The translations under genes and the position numbers were made by a program. From contig JAXJXP010000025.1 in the NCBI GenBank assembly GCA_036307445.1, positions 1-64,000 of the forward strand: 64,000 nucleotides of DNA, in the 5' to 3' direction. This stretch comes from HGM11525 sp036307445 (GTDB lineage: Bacteria > Bacillota > Clostridia > UBA1381). The notes under the pieces are model-generated. The model searched no databases, was not told the DNA's origin, and saw only the letters and a list, made by a program, of their open reading frames with translations. The stretch's first letter is position 1. Each line of letters starts with the position of its first letter. Below are positions 1-7,689 of this stretch, piece by piece.

Positions 1-29
1 CGGAGTCTTAACCGCTTGACCAACGGGCC
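1..29 (-). tRNA. tRNA-Glu, 5' part only (cut by window edge)
   Basis: Read on the minus strand, the sequence starts GGCCCGTTGGTCAAGCGG and continues GTTAAGACTCCG. This matches the acceptor stem and D-arm of Firmicutes tRNA-Glu. The anticodon and the 3' half lie outside the window, so the amino acid is inferred from the conserved 5' half alone. A consensus promoter lies directly upstream (44-72). Confidence 0.85.
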
Positions 30-43
30 ATACCGACTTAAAT

Positions 44-72
44 ATAATAGCACAGGTGTCGGTATTTGTCAA
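44..72 (-). promoter_or_regulatory. sigma-A promoter of tRNA-Glu
   Basis: Minus strand: TTGACA at 67-72, a 17-base spacer, and TATTAT at 44-49. It sits about 15 bases upstream of the mature tRNA 5' end, as expected for a stable-RNA promoter. Confidence 0.8.
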
Positions 73-88
73 GCATTTTTTTAAAAAA

Positions 89-751
89 TTACAACAATTC
101 TTTATTTTCTTTTGTAAGTAATGCTTTTCTGTGAGCGGAAAAGAAGGTTATTTTGCCATCGGGCAGGTATTTATTTATGGCATCTATTAAGGTTTCAGGC
201 TTTAATGTTGCCTTATTTCCCGCGGCAAGAATTGCCCTTATTCCAAGATTGCCGCTTTCAGATTCGATTCTTTCGAGGCTATGTATCAGCGGCTTTATAT
301 CCGTTTCCTTTTCGCCGCTTTTGGTTTTCTTCATAATGGAAATCTCGCGGTTTGACATAAAAGCATTAACATCAATTGCATCGGGATTATCACATTCAAT
401 ATCAAGAATGTATTCCGCTCTTTCAATGAGGTTGAAATCGTATTCCTTTCCCTCTGTTTTCTTTGCGTTTTTTACTTCAAAGCCGGATGGAAGGACGCTG
501 TTTAACAAGGTTATAAGCTCTTTTTCGCTAAGCGTTGTTTCAAAGCCTACGTTCATATATTCACCATCTGCGGTAACGCCTACTGAAAGGGGTACTGCAA
601 CCGCCATAATCGGGTGCGGATTAAATCCCTGTGAGAACATAAAATTAAGTCCTGAACGCCTTACTGCACGATGAAACATACGTACAAAATCAAGGTGCGA
701 TATATATTTTACTTTGTCGCCTCTTGAATACTTAATCACATATTTACTCAT
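89..751 (-). CDS. TIGR03936/DUF2344 radical-SAM-associated protein
   Basis: This 220-residue protein matches the DUF2344 family, which accompanies or is fused to TIGR03960 radical SAM proteins. The N-terminus carries the family signature: YISHLDFVRMFHRAVRRSG, then FSQGFNPHP and the VGVTADGEY region. No cysteine cluster is visible, so it is probably an accessory to the adjacent enzyme. Its ATG overlaps the end of the upstream gene by 8 bases, which implies translational coupling. The family function is unknown; a role in tRNA or rRNA modification is only a guess. In many relatives rng and rplU follow, but here tRNA-Glu follows. Confidence 0.85.
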   Translation of the reverse strand: MSKYVIKYSRGDKVKYISHLDFVRMFHRAVRRSGLNFMFSQGFNPHPIMAVAVPLSVGVTADGEYMNVGFETTLSEKELITLLNSVLPSGFEVKNAKKTEGKEYDFNLIERAEYILDIECDNPDAIDVNAFMSNREISIMKKTKSGEKETDIKPLIHSLERIESESGNLGIRAILAAGNKATLKPETLIDAINKYLPDGKITFFSAHRKALLTKENKELL

Positions 752-2585
752 AACAAACCCCCGTCTTGAAGGATGCTACGCCACAGCCTGCACATTTTTC
801 GCGGCAGTTGGGTGTAGTTTCGGCTCTTTGAGCCTTTTCGCTTTCTTTAAGGAAAAAGCTCTTTGTAATGCCCACGCTTATATGGTCCCAAGGCAAAACC
901 TCGTCATACTCACGTTTTCTCAAGTACCAGTCGGGGTCAACTCCACAGTTGGCAAAAGCCTGCATCCACTTATCAAAAGCAAAATGCTCGTCCCAACCGT
1001 CAAAACGGCAGCCGAGACGTACAGCCTCCAATATAACTTTGCACAAACGTCTGTCTCCTCGCGCAAAAACACCCTCTAAATAGCTGGTTTTATTGTCGTG
1101 CCAGTTATAGCGGATACGCTTTGATTTGATTGTATGCTTTAAGATATCCTGCTTTTCTACAATTTCCTCTCTGGTATTCTGCTTTTCCCACTGAAATGCC
1201 GTAAATGGCTTCGGAATAAAGCTTGATGTGCTGACTGTTATATTGATGTTTTTTGCTCGTTCTTCTTTCGGAATAGCAAAATATTCGCCAAGCACCTTTT
1301 CTGAAAGCTCTGCAATACCTGCAACATCTTCTTCTGTTTCGGTTGGAAGTCCTATCATAAAATACAGTTTGACATTGGTCCAGCCGCCGCTAAAAAGAAG
1401 CTTAACAGACTTGAGAATATTATCCTCATTTATGTTTTTGTTTATAACATCACGAAGTCTTTGAGTACCTGCTTCAGGTGCGAAGGTGATGCCTGTTTTT
1501 CTAACCTTTTGCACCTTATTCATCAGCTCGAGTGAAAAATTGTCAATTCTTAAAGACGGCAGTGAAAGACCGATTTTCTTCTCCTCTGTTATTTTTAGAA
1601 GATTATCGGTAAGGCATTTAAGCTCGCGATAATCACTTGTACTTAGCGATGAAAGCGAAATTTCATCATAACCGCTTGAGGAAAGAAGACTTTCGGCTAG
1701 CTTTGTAAGTGTTTCGCTGCGTCTTTCACGAACCGGACGGTAAACATAGCCTGCCTGACAAAAACGACATCCTCTAATGCAACCACGGAAAACCTCAAGC
1801 ATAACCCTGTCATGAACTACCTCGCCAAAGGGTACAATTATCTTGTCGGGAGCAGGTGTTTTATCAAAATCCGACATTATGCGCTTGGTAACAACTGCTT
1901 TTGCGGCAGGGTTATTGGGTGTAATACTCTTTACTGTGCCATCATTGTTGTACAAAACATCATAAAAGGACGGAACATATACTCCGTCTAATTGTGCGAG
2001 TTTTTCGAGGAATGCTTTTTTATCCTTTTTGCCGCTTTTTTTCCATTCGACATAAAGGTCGGTGGTTTCGTGAATAAGCTCCTCGCCCTCGCCGAGCATA
2101 AAGAAATCAAATACCTCAGCAATTGGCTCGGCATTATATGCACACGGACCGCCGCCGCAAATGATAGGATAGCTTTCATCTCTGTCTTTTGCAAAAATAG
2201 GAATTCCTGCCAAATCTAGCATATTTACAACGTTGGAGTAGCAAAGCTCATATTGGAGTGTGATGCCGAGGATATCGAAGTTAATAACCTCGTCGCCCGA
2301 TTCCAATGCAAAAAGCTTTTCGCTGTTTTCTCGCATAAGGGCTTCCATATCACTCCAGGGCGCAAAGACACGTTCGCACCATGTATCAGACCTTTCGTTA
2401 AGGGTGTGATAGAGAATCTTTATGCCAAGATGCGACATTCCTATCTCGTATGTATCCGGGAAAACAAAGCCGTATCGAACATCGACATCGGCAGGATTTT
2501 TCATTACCGAATTTATTTCACCACCTGTGTAGCGTGTCGGCTTTTGTACCTTTGTAAGTATTTTGTCTCGTTCGTTAAATGACAT
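744..2585 (-). CDS. TIGR03960 family B12-binding-domain radical SAM protein
   Basis: A 613-residue protein with an N-terminal cobalamin-binding-like domain. The radical SAM cluster CIRGCRFC (CxxxCxxC, near residue 270) would bind [4Fe-4S] and S-adenosylmethionine. A C-terminal cysteine group (CREKCAGCG) suggests another metal site. The frame stays open upstream to 2645, but that extension crosses a hairpin (2624-2657). The ATG at 2585 (MSFNERDK) has an AGGAAAGG upstream and is preferred. Substrate and reaction are not established. It is coupled to the DUF2344 gene downstream. Confidence 0.88.
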   Translation of the reverse strand: MSFNERDKILTKVQKPTRYTGGEINSVMKNPADVDVRYGFVFPDTYEIGMSHLGIKILYHTLNERSDTWCERVFAPWSDMEALMRENSEKLFALESGDEVINFDILGITLQYELCYSNVVNMLDLAGIPIFAKDRDESYPIICGGGPCAYNAEPIAEVFDFFMLGEGEELIHETTDLYVEWKKSGKKDKKAFLEKLAQLDGVYVPSFYDVLYNNDGTVKSITPNNPAAKAVVTKRIMSDFDKTPAPDKIIVPFGEVVHDRVMLEVFRGCIRGCRFCQAGYVYRPVRERRSETLTKLAESLLSSSGYDEISLSSLSTSDYRELKCLTDNLLKITEEKKIGLSLPSLRIDNFSLELMNKVQKVRKTGITFAPEAGTQRLRDVINKNINEDNILKSVKLLFSGGWTNVKLYFMIGLPTETEEDVAGIAELSEKVLGEYFAIPKEERAKNINITVSTSSFIPKPFTAFQWEKQNTREEIVEKQDILKHTIKSKRIRYNWHDNKTSYLEGVFARGDRRLCKVILEAVRLGCRFDGWDEHFAFDKWMQAFANCGVDPDWYLRKREYDEVLPWDHISVGITKSFFLKESEKAQRAETTPNCREKCAGCGVASFKTGVCYE

Positions 2586-2623
2586 TTCTGTTTTTGAACC
2601 TTTCCTGTTATGTGGGTAAAATA

Positions 2624-2657
2624 ATGTAGGGGTTGATGCAGGCATCAGCCCCTACAA
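2624..2657. terminator. hairpin downstream of ytfJ
   Basis: An inverted repeat of about 14 bases per arm (tgtaggggttgatgc / gcatcagcccctaca, one mismatch) starts a few bases after the ytfJ stop. On the minus strand it is followed by ATTATTTTA, a weak T-tract. It probably ends or attenuates the scpA-ytfJ transcript before the radical SAM gene. It could instead be a dispersed palindromic repeat. Confidence 0.6.
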
Positions 2658-2662
2658 AAAAA

Positions 2663-3091
2663 TTATTCCGCGTCTTCCGGTGTATCGTCCTTCTTCTTTT
2701 TGTTTTTCAAAGAAGAAACTGCACCGTTTACCTTATCTACCATTTCGGGCATAAGGTCTATAATCTTATCAACGGGTGATGAAGAATTGGTGATGGGGAG
2801 AAGCCTTACATTTCCGTTGCCTACAACCAAGAAGGCTACCGGCTTAACATTGGCACCGCCACCTGCACCGCCGCCGAATAAGGGCTGTGTTGCACCCTCA
2901 ACTATATTTGACTTTTTGCCTGAAACCTCGCTTCCGCCTGCTGCAAAACCGAATGATACCGTTGAAATAGGTATAATTACTGTGTTATCGGGTGTTGTTA
3001 CAGCGTTTCCTACAATGGTATTTACGTCTACCATTGCTTTGATATTACTCATTGCTGTGTCCATTAGTCCCTGAATTGGATGTTCTGCCAT
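2663..3091 (-). CDS. ytfJ: sporulation protein YtfJ (GerW family)
   Basis: A 142-residue protein with the YtfJ/GerW signature: HPIQGLMDTAMSNIKAMVDVN at the start, VIIPISTVSFGFAAGGSE in the middle, then a glycine-rich stretch (FGGGAGGGANVKPVAFLV). In Bacillus, GerW is made during sporulation and affects germination. The frame opens at a GTG at 3100 overlapping the upstream gene. The ATG at 3091 is about 10 bases after AAAGGAAC and is the better start. The C-terminus is a lysine- and acid-rich tail. It is the last gene of the operon beginning with the M50 peptidase. Confidence 0.92.
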   Translation of the reverse strand: MAEHPIQGLMDTAMSNIKAMVDVNTIVGNAVTTPDNTVIIPISTVSFGFAAGGSEVSGKKSNIVEGATQPLFGGGAGGGANVKPVAFLVVGNGNVRLLPITNSSSPVDKIIDLMPEMVDKVNGAVSSLKNKKKKDDTPEDAE

Positions 3092-3092
3092 T

Positions 3093-3701
3093 TTAATCAC
3101 GTTCCTTTCCTTTTTTTATCTTTAAGTATAGCTTCAAAAGCTTTACTGCAATAACAATAATATGCACATTTCTTATCTTTGCTATGCATTCGCCGTTTGT
3201 TTCAAAGACTGCAGCGGTAAAATCGGGATTTATTGTAATTTCTGATTTTTTTGTCTTTGATGAATTAGTAATTAAACCAAGAAGCCCGTAGACAATACCA
3301 TTTATGACTCCGTACAAAATCCCTGTGCTTGCTGCATCTCCTGTTCCGTAGTGCAGGTAAAACCTTAGATTTTCAAAACAAAAGGCATTGTGCACTATAT
3401 AACTTATTATAACCCTTGCGTCTTCTGATATGAGGTTATAAAGGTCAATTCCGTCTGTTATTTTCTCTTTTAACGATTTTTTCTGTTTTGGTGGGGACTG
3501 ATTTTGCTTTTTGACTTTCTTTTTAGGCTTTTTGTCCGACGGGTGAATTTTAAATTGGAAAAAGGCAAGCTTAAATGCAAATTCAAGCCCTGCACCGTTT
3601 GGTTTTTTGTAAAAGCGTATAATGGCACGCATAGGTATAAAGAAAACTATACCTACGGCTATAATAATTATTGCCGCTATAATCAGTAAGGCAATAAGCA
3701 C
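3093..3701 (-). CDS. DUF2953 domain membrane-anchored protein
   Basis: A 202-residue protein with one strong N-terminal hydrophobic segment (residues 1-25), a basic stretch rich in Lys and Gln (about 48-70), and the DUF2953 pattern ending with a conserved region around NGECIAKIRNVHIIVIAVKLLK. DUF2953 genes habitually sit beside ytfJ and scpAB in spore formers. Function is unknown. The link to sporulation rests on gene neighbourhood, not on sequence. Confidence 0.8.
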   Translation of the reverse strand: MLIALLIIAAIIIIAVGIVFFIPMRAIIRFYKKPNGAGLEFAFKLAFFQFKIHPSDKKPKKKVKKQNQSPPKQKKSLKEKITDGIDLYNLISEDARVIISYIVHNAFCFENLRFYLHYGTGDAASTGILYGVINGIVYGLLGLITNSSKTKKSEITINPDFTAAVFETNGECIAKIRNVHIIVIAVKLLKLYLKIKKGKERD

Positions 3702-3719
3702 GCAATGCCACCTCCGTTT

Positions 3720-4325
3720 TTATTCTTCCGTATTTTCGTTATTTTCTGTAATATCGACCGATTCCTCGGTATCTGTGGATTCGATTTCATACTGCTCATA
3801 CTCTGTGCTGATTTTAGAGAAATCGATTGCAGGAAGCTCCTGCGGTGTTTTAAGCCCGAAGCATCTTAAGAAGTTTTGTGTTGTCCTGAAAAGTATCGGT
3901 CTGCCTGGCGCGTCAAGTCTTCCGCACTCCTCCACCAAGCCTCGTTCAACAAGTCGGTTTACTGCACCGTCAGAGTTGACACCTCTTATAAATTCCACCT
4001 GACCTTTGGTAACAGGCTGTTTATATGCAATAATTGCCAAAGCCTCCATAGCGGCATTTGACAATGCCTGCCTTCGCTGTTCGCCTAAAACGTCCTGTAT
4101 GTACGCATAATACTCAGGTCTTGAGCAAAGCTGATAACCTTCGTCAATCTCTATTATCTTAAGGCCTCGCATATCGGCATCATAGCTTTCTTGAAGCTTT
4201 TTTGCCGCTTTGTCAATTACCTCGACGGTAGACTCGAGGACTGCCGCGAGTTTTGAGCTTTTTACCGGCTCACCTGCGGCAAAGAGTATTCCCTCAATGG
4301 CGTATTCTATGTTTACATTTTCCAC
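3720..4325 (-). CDS. scpB: segregation and condensation protein B
   Basis: ScpB is the winged-helix kleisin partner of the SMC-ScpA condensin and helps resolve chromosome origins. The protein shows EGILFAAGEPV near its start, the YKQPVTKGQVEFIRGVNSDG motif, and the LVERGLVEECGRLDAPGRP wing. An acidic tail ends it. The frame extends to a TTG at 4349, but the GTG at 4325 (MENVNIEYAIEG, 201 residues) follows GGGAGAAAG and fits ScpB starts better. It lies immediately after scpA. Confidence 0.93.
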   Translation of the reverse strand: MENVNIEYAIEGILFAAGEPVKSSKLAAVLESTVEVIDKAAKKLQESYDADMRGLKIIEIDEGYQLCSRPEYYAYIQDVLGEQRRQALSNAAMEALAIIAYKQPVTKGQVEFIRGVNSDGAVNRLVERGLVEECGRLDAPGRPILFRTTQNFLRCFGLKTPQELPAIDFSKISTEYEQYEIESTDTEESVDITENNENTEE

Positions 4326-4356
4326 AATTAGTCTGCTTTCTCCCTTCAAAGCAAAT

Positions 4357-5076
4357 TTAACACCTGGTCAGTACAAAATCTTTTCTGTCGTTGTCATATT
4401 CTGCTTTTATTTTATTAAGCTTAATCATTTCGAGTATTGCCAGAAATGTAGCAATCATTTCCGGTTTTGAATCGTCGGGCTTAAATACTGATTTAAAGTT
4501 GAGTTTTGGGGTTTTTGCTAAGTATTTGCATACCTTTTCCACCATATCCTCAACCGAAACCTTTTCTCTGCCGACAATGCCCGAAAAAGCACGTTTTTCG
4601 GGTCTCTTCTTGCGTTCCTTGCGAGCCATAATCGCAGCAAATGCCTCCAACAGCTCGTCAACCTCGTGATGTCTGTCATATTCGGGAAGCGGAAACTCAA
4701 TCTTTTCCTCCGGCTTAAAGAACATATATCTTGTTGAGAACTCGTTTTTACGAAGACTTGCCGATGCTTCCTTAAATAGCTTATACTCCTCTAAGCGACG
4801 TGCAAGCTCTTCGCGAGGGTCTTCCTCTTCTTCGTCTGTTTCCGGTTTTGGCAGGAGCATTTTTGACTTGATGTACAAAAGCTGTGCCGCTAATACCAGA
4901 AATTCGCTTGTATCCTCAAGGGCAGAGTCCTCGATGCCCTCTATTGCTTCTAAATACTGCTCGGTTATCTCGACAATGGGTATATCCCATATGCTGACCT
5001 TGTTTTTTGTTATAAGGTGTAGCAAGAGGTCGAGAGGCCCGTTAAAGCTTTCAAGCTTATACTGCATTTTTTCCAT
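4357..5076 (-). CDS. scpA: segregation and condensation protein A (kleisin)
   Basis: A 239-residue ScpA. The N-terminus YKLESFNGPLDLLLHLI and the following KVSIWDIPIVEITEQYL are diagnostic of the kleisin N-terminal domain that contacts the SMC neck. The middle is acidic (about residues 80-95), and the C-terminal winged helix contains MIATFLAILEMIKLNKI. Gene length is normal. It is co-transcribed with scpB downstream and the M50 peptidase upstream. Confidence 0.95.
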   Translation of the reverse strand: MEKMQYKLESFNGPLDLLLHLITKNKVSIWDIPIVEITEQYLEAIEGIEDSALEDTSEFLVLAAQLLYIKSKMLLPKPETDEEEEDPREELARRLEEYKLFKEASASLRKNEFSTRYMFFKPEEKIEFPLPEYDRHHEVDELLEAFAAIMARKERKKRPEKRAFSGIVGREKVSVEDMVEKVCKYLAKTPKLNFKSVFKPDDSKPEMIATFLAILEMIKLNKIKAEYDNDRKDFVLTRC

Positions 5077-5096
5077 AATTTGTTATTCCTATACCT

Positions 5097-5747
5097 TTAT
5101 ATAAAAATACCTATTATACTCCACACTGCGTTAAACAGCATATTCATAAAGAAATTGACTCCTGTACCTATAATGCTGTTAAATGCACCCGAAAGGGACA
5201 GCAGCATAATGACAAGGATAACATACTGCTCATAGCGGAGTATGTTGTAGTAGATGCGGTTTGGTATAAAGAGTCCCGCTACCTTAAAGCCGTCCAATGG
5301 TGGCAGGGGTATCAGGTTAAACACCATAAAGCACAGATTTCTGAATGCGAATACAAAAACAATGCTTCTAAGGGAACTGATAACCGTATTCGGTACACCT
5401 GCCATTAGACATAAAAGGATAATAATATATCCCACAAGTATGCCTATAAATGCAAGGATAAAGTTAGCAAGCGGTCCTGCAGCAGCAACAAGTGCCATCC
5501 CCTTTGTTCTGTTTTTGTAGTAGTTAGGGTTAATTTGTACCGGCTTTGCCCAGCCAAATCCGGTAATAATCATTAAAATAGTGCCGATAAGGTCTAAGTG
5601 TGCCAAAGGGTTCATGGTAAGCCTGCCCTGGTACCTCGGTGTCGGGTCGCCTAATTTTGACGAAACCCACCCATGGGCCAGCTCGTGGACAGTAAGAGCA
5701 AGAAGTGTTGTAGGCACACCAATAAGTATTGACTGCAAATTAAACAT
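5097..5747 (-). CDS. site-2 protease family (M50) zinc metallopeptidase
   Basis: A 216-residue polytopic membrane protein. The zinc motif HELAH lies at residues 21-25, and the second motif NLIPLPPLDG near residue 150 supplies the third ligand (Asp). This is the short rhomboid-free YwhC-type M50 family often found just upstream of scpA. It would cleave membrane-embedded substrates, but the substrate is not known. It is the first gene of the operon, with a consensus promoter 40-70 bases upstream. Confidence 0.9.
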   Translation of the reverse strand: MFNLQSILIGVPTTLLALTVHELAHGWVSSKLGDPTPRYQGRLTMNPLAHLDLIGTILMIITGFGWAKPVQINPNYYKNRTKGMALVAAAGPLANFILAFIGILVGYIIILLCLMAGVPNTVISSLRSIVFVFAFRNLCFMVFNLIPLPPLDGFKVAGLFIPNRIYYNILRYEQYVILVIMLLSLSGAFNSIIGTGVNFFMNMLFNAVWSIIGIFI

Positions 5748-5786
5748 TTATATTTCCATTCCTTAAATAGTATTATTCTATCATAT

Positions 5787-5815
5787 ATTATACATTTTTT
5801 TTTCGTCATTGTAAA
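5787..5815 (-). promoter_or_regulatory. sigma-A promoter of the M50-scpA-scpB-DUF2953-ytfJ operon
   Basis: Minus strand: TTTACA at 5810-5815, a 17-base spacer, and TATAAT at 5787-5792. It faces the next promoter (5843-5871) divergently. Confidence 0.75.
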
Positions 5816-5842
5816 GCAAAAAAACAAATATTTCTTTTGCTA

Positions 5843-5871
5843 TTGAAAAAGATTTTTTTGTATGATATAAT
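5843..5871 (+). promoter_or_regulatory. sigma-A promoter of the paralogous membrane-protein pair
   Basis: Plus strand: TTGAAA at 5843-5848, a 17-base spacer, and TATAAT at 5866-5871. Transcription would start near 5878, giving an untranslated leader of about 145 bases. Confidence 0.8.
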
Positions 5872-5877
5872 GATAAT

Positions 5878-6023
5878 AGACTTTTAATTTTCTCAGTTTT
5901 ATGTATGTATTTAAAATATAACCCGAATAAGAAAGGGTTGCGGTGCAACTAATGTGTTGCAAAACACGAAATTTAAAATCTTTTCGTGCAAAATAAAAAA
6001 TAATTATATGGAGGCGGCTATGT
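5878..6023 (+). other. hairpin-rich 5' leader
   Basis: The gap 5748-6023 holds two divergent promoters and this leader. Three consecutive inverted repeats are visible: AACCC 5920-5924 with GGGTT 5935-5939; TGCAAC 5944-5949 with GTTGCA 5956-5961; CACGAAA 5965-5971 with TTTCGTG 5982-5988. None is followed by a clear T-tract. I do not recognise a known riboswitch class. The leader ends with GGAGGCGG about 7 bases before the ATG. Confidence 0.45.
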
Positions 6024-6749
6024 ATGAAAGTATTTGCGGATGAACGTAAGCGGTATGTGTTTTTGATGGGTGCCAGCATAATATTCGGTATAATATACGT
6101 ACTGACATCACATATGGATTATCTTATGAATATGATTGAATACAGAGCGCTTACTCTGACTAATTTTGTTTATTCATTTTTTAGATTTGAATGTGTTATT
6201 TTGCCGGTGATATTTGTTGTAAGGCGTAATGCGTATTTTCCTAAAATTTTGATGGAAAAGGTACTCCTTGGTGCATTTGCAGTTGCTGCACTTGCGGGGG
6301 TAATGTGGTCATTCGATTATCTTAATTATTACACCTTCAGAGATTTGCTTAATGAAGAATATATGTATTTATATCAGGCTATTACCTCAAATTACATAGC
6401 AGTAAATCGTTTGATGTGGGGTACAACGAGTCTTGCCGGTATAATCTTCTCGCTGATACTTTCTATTATGTATTTTATGACTGCTCTTTTGATGCATAAA
6501 TACAGGAAAATTGTTGTTGGTTGCTTTACAGTGATTTTTCTGTTTAGAGTAATTACCCCGATAACTTATATATGCATTGCCGGTGAAATGCAAATCCTGT
6601 CAGAATGGTTTATAAAAAACTTATTTTGGGTCCTTTCAGCACTGTTTATGACCTTGGGGATATGGTCAACGGCAAGCAGTGATGATTCATGGATGGAGCA
6701 TATCTGGGGAGAAGAATTGCAACTGGAATTTGAAGATGAGGATGAATAA
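6024..6749 (+). CDS. uncharacterised polytopic membrane protein (paralog A)
   Basis: A 241-residue protein with about six hydrophobic segments (roughly residues 13-30, 50-67, 77-95, 135-160, 167-188, 198-215) and a very acidic C-terminus ending EFEDEDE. I recognise no family. It resembles the next protein along its length: both have a charged N-terminus, a VILPVIFVVRR / VVIPVVIILPSR segment, and a final IW(S/G) tail. They are therefore tandem paralogs. Start is supported by GGAGGCGG. It is expressed from its own promoter through a structured leader. Confidence 0.75.
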   Translation: MKVFADERKRYVFLMGASIIFGIIYVLTSHMDYLMNMIEYRALTLTNFVYSFFRFECVILPVIFVVRRNAYFPKILMEKVLLGAFAVAALAGVMWSFDYLNYYTFRDLLNEEYMYLYQAITSNYIAVNRLMWGTTSLAGIIFSLILSIMYFMTALLMHKYRKIVVGCFTVIFLFRVITPITYICIAGEMQILSEWFIKNLFWVLSALFMTLGIWSTASSDDSWMEHIWGEELQLEFEDEDE

Positions 6750-6763
6750 GGGAGGTATTTCCG

Positions 6764-7468
6764 ATGGGACACCATCATAATCACAGGGATCCTGAAAAAG
6801 ATAAGAAAGAAAAGAAGCTTAAACTGTATGCGCTGATATTTTTTGGGCTTGGAATTGTAGCTTTGATTCCATATCTTGCATTAGAGCTGTTTCCGTTTGT
6901 AACATCTATACAGGCGCATCATAAAATTAATATTTCTACTGTTTGTTATACATTGCTTAGATTAATGCTTGTTGTAATACCCGTGGTAATAATATTACCG
7001 TCAAGGGTCTACAGGAGTAAAATAGAAAAAACAAATCTTTTGGGCAAGGTATTTGCACTTGTATCCTTCTTTTTCTTCTTCGGTATGGTTGCAGATATTA
7101 TGTCGTACAATATATTTGGAGGATATGCAGATTTTGGTAATGACCCAGTAATGATTAAGATGCTTTGCGGATATATTGGTATTGGCGGAATAGTGTTTTG
7201 TTTTTTGCAGGGAGTATTTTACCTTTTACTCTCAAAAAAAATAAACGGGCACAAAAAAGATGTTGTGTTACTGTTTGCAATTGCATATCTTACATATCTG
7301 GTATTGCCGTTTGTATTAATGTCGATTAATGATATACAGCTGTTTACAAAAGACTGGTATACATGGTTTGGCAAAAACGTATTTTTGTGGTTATCAAATA
7401 TGTTTGTGTTAGTTGGATTGATAATTGCTACAGGCTCTCGCCGTATGTGGGGCCAGCTTATCTGGTAA
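6764..7468 (+). CDS. uncharacterised polytopic membrane protein (paralog B)
   Basis: A 234-residue protein with about six predicted membrane segments. It begins with a histidine-rich stretch (MGHHHNHRDPEKDKKEKK), which could bind metal, although this is only a possibility. It is a diverged copy of the preceding gene and lies 14 bases after it with a GGGAGG ribosome binding site. A strong terminator follows. Function unknown. Confidence 0.75.
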   Translation: MGHHHNHRDPEKDKKEKKLKLYALIFFGLGIVALIPYLALELFPFVTSIQAHHKINISTVCYTLLRLMLVVIPVVIILPSRVYRSKIEKTNLLGKVFALVSFFFFFGMVADIMSYNIFGGYADFGNDPVMIKMLCGYIGIGGIVFCFLQGVFYLLLSKKINGHKKDVVLLFAIAYLTYLVLPFVLMSINDIQLFTKDWYTWFGKNVFLWLSNMFVLVGLIIATGSRRMWGQLIW

Positions 7469-7477
7469 TAGAATTTT

Positions 7478-7508
7478 AAATCCCGTCAGTGAGGATTGAC
7501 GGGATTTT
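7478..7508 (+). terminator. rho-independent terminator
   Basis: The stem AATCCCGTCA / TGACGGGATT has an 8-base loop and is followed by TTGATTT. It ends the membrane-protein pair. Confidence 0.85.
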
Positions 7509-7530
7509 GATTTGTAATGGGGTTGTAACT

Positions 7531-7671
7531 ATGGCAATTGATAAGGTAAGAGCATATTTTGCTGAAAAGAGAATAGCGAATAGAATACAAGAATTTTAAG
7601 TTTAAAGAGCAATGGTAGAGCCTTAAGAATATTCAGATATGCTTGGCTGGATAGAAGTTTGTAAGTATTGA
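7531..7671 (+). pseudogene. collapsed ybaK/ebsC (Cys-tRNA deacylase family) remnant
   Basis: The first 22 codons encode MAIDKVRAYFAEKRIANRIQEF, which fits the start of clostridial YbaK/EbsC proteins (M-x-x-EKVRxYFxxxGxxxRIxEF), then hit a stop. At 7627-7671 a short frame encodes EYSDMLGWIEVCKY and a stop, matching the typical YbaK end (EKYSDxxGWxDVCK). Only about 35 of some 155 codons remain, so nearly the whole catalytic body is deleted. YbaK-type proteins hydrolyse mischarged Cys-tRNA(Pro). A functional copy could exist elsewhere in the genome. Confidence 0.75.
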
Positions 7672-7689
7672 TATAAAGGAGCGGTATAA

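Noticed and set aside
153..674. Long open frame antisense to the DUF2344 gene, and similar antisense frames elsewhere
   Set aside because: They lie opposite well-supported genes, lack ribosome binding sites and resemble no family. They arise from the codon bias of the real gene.
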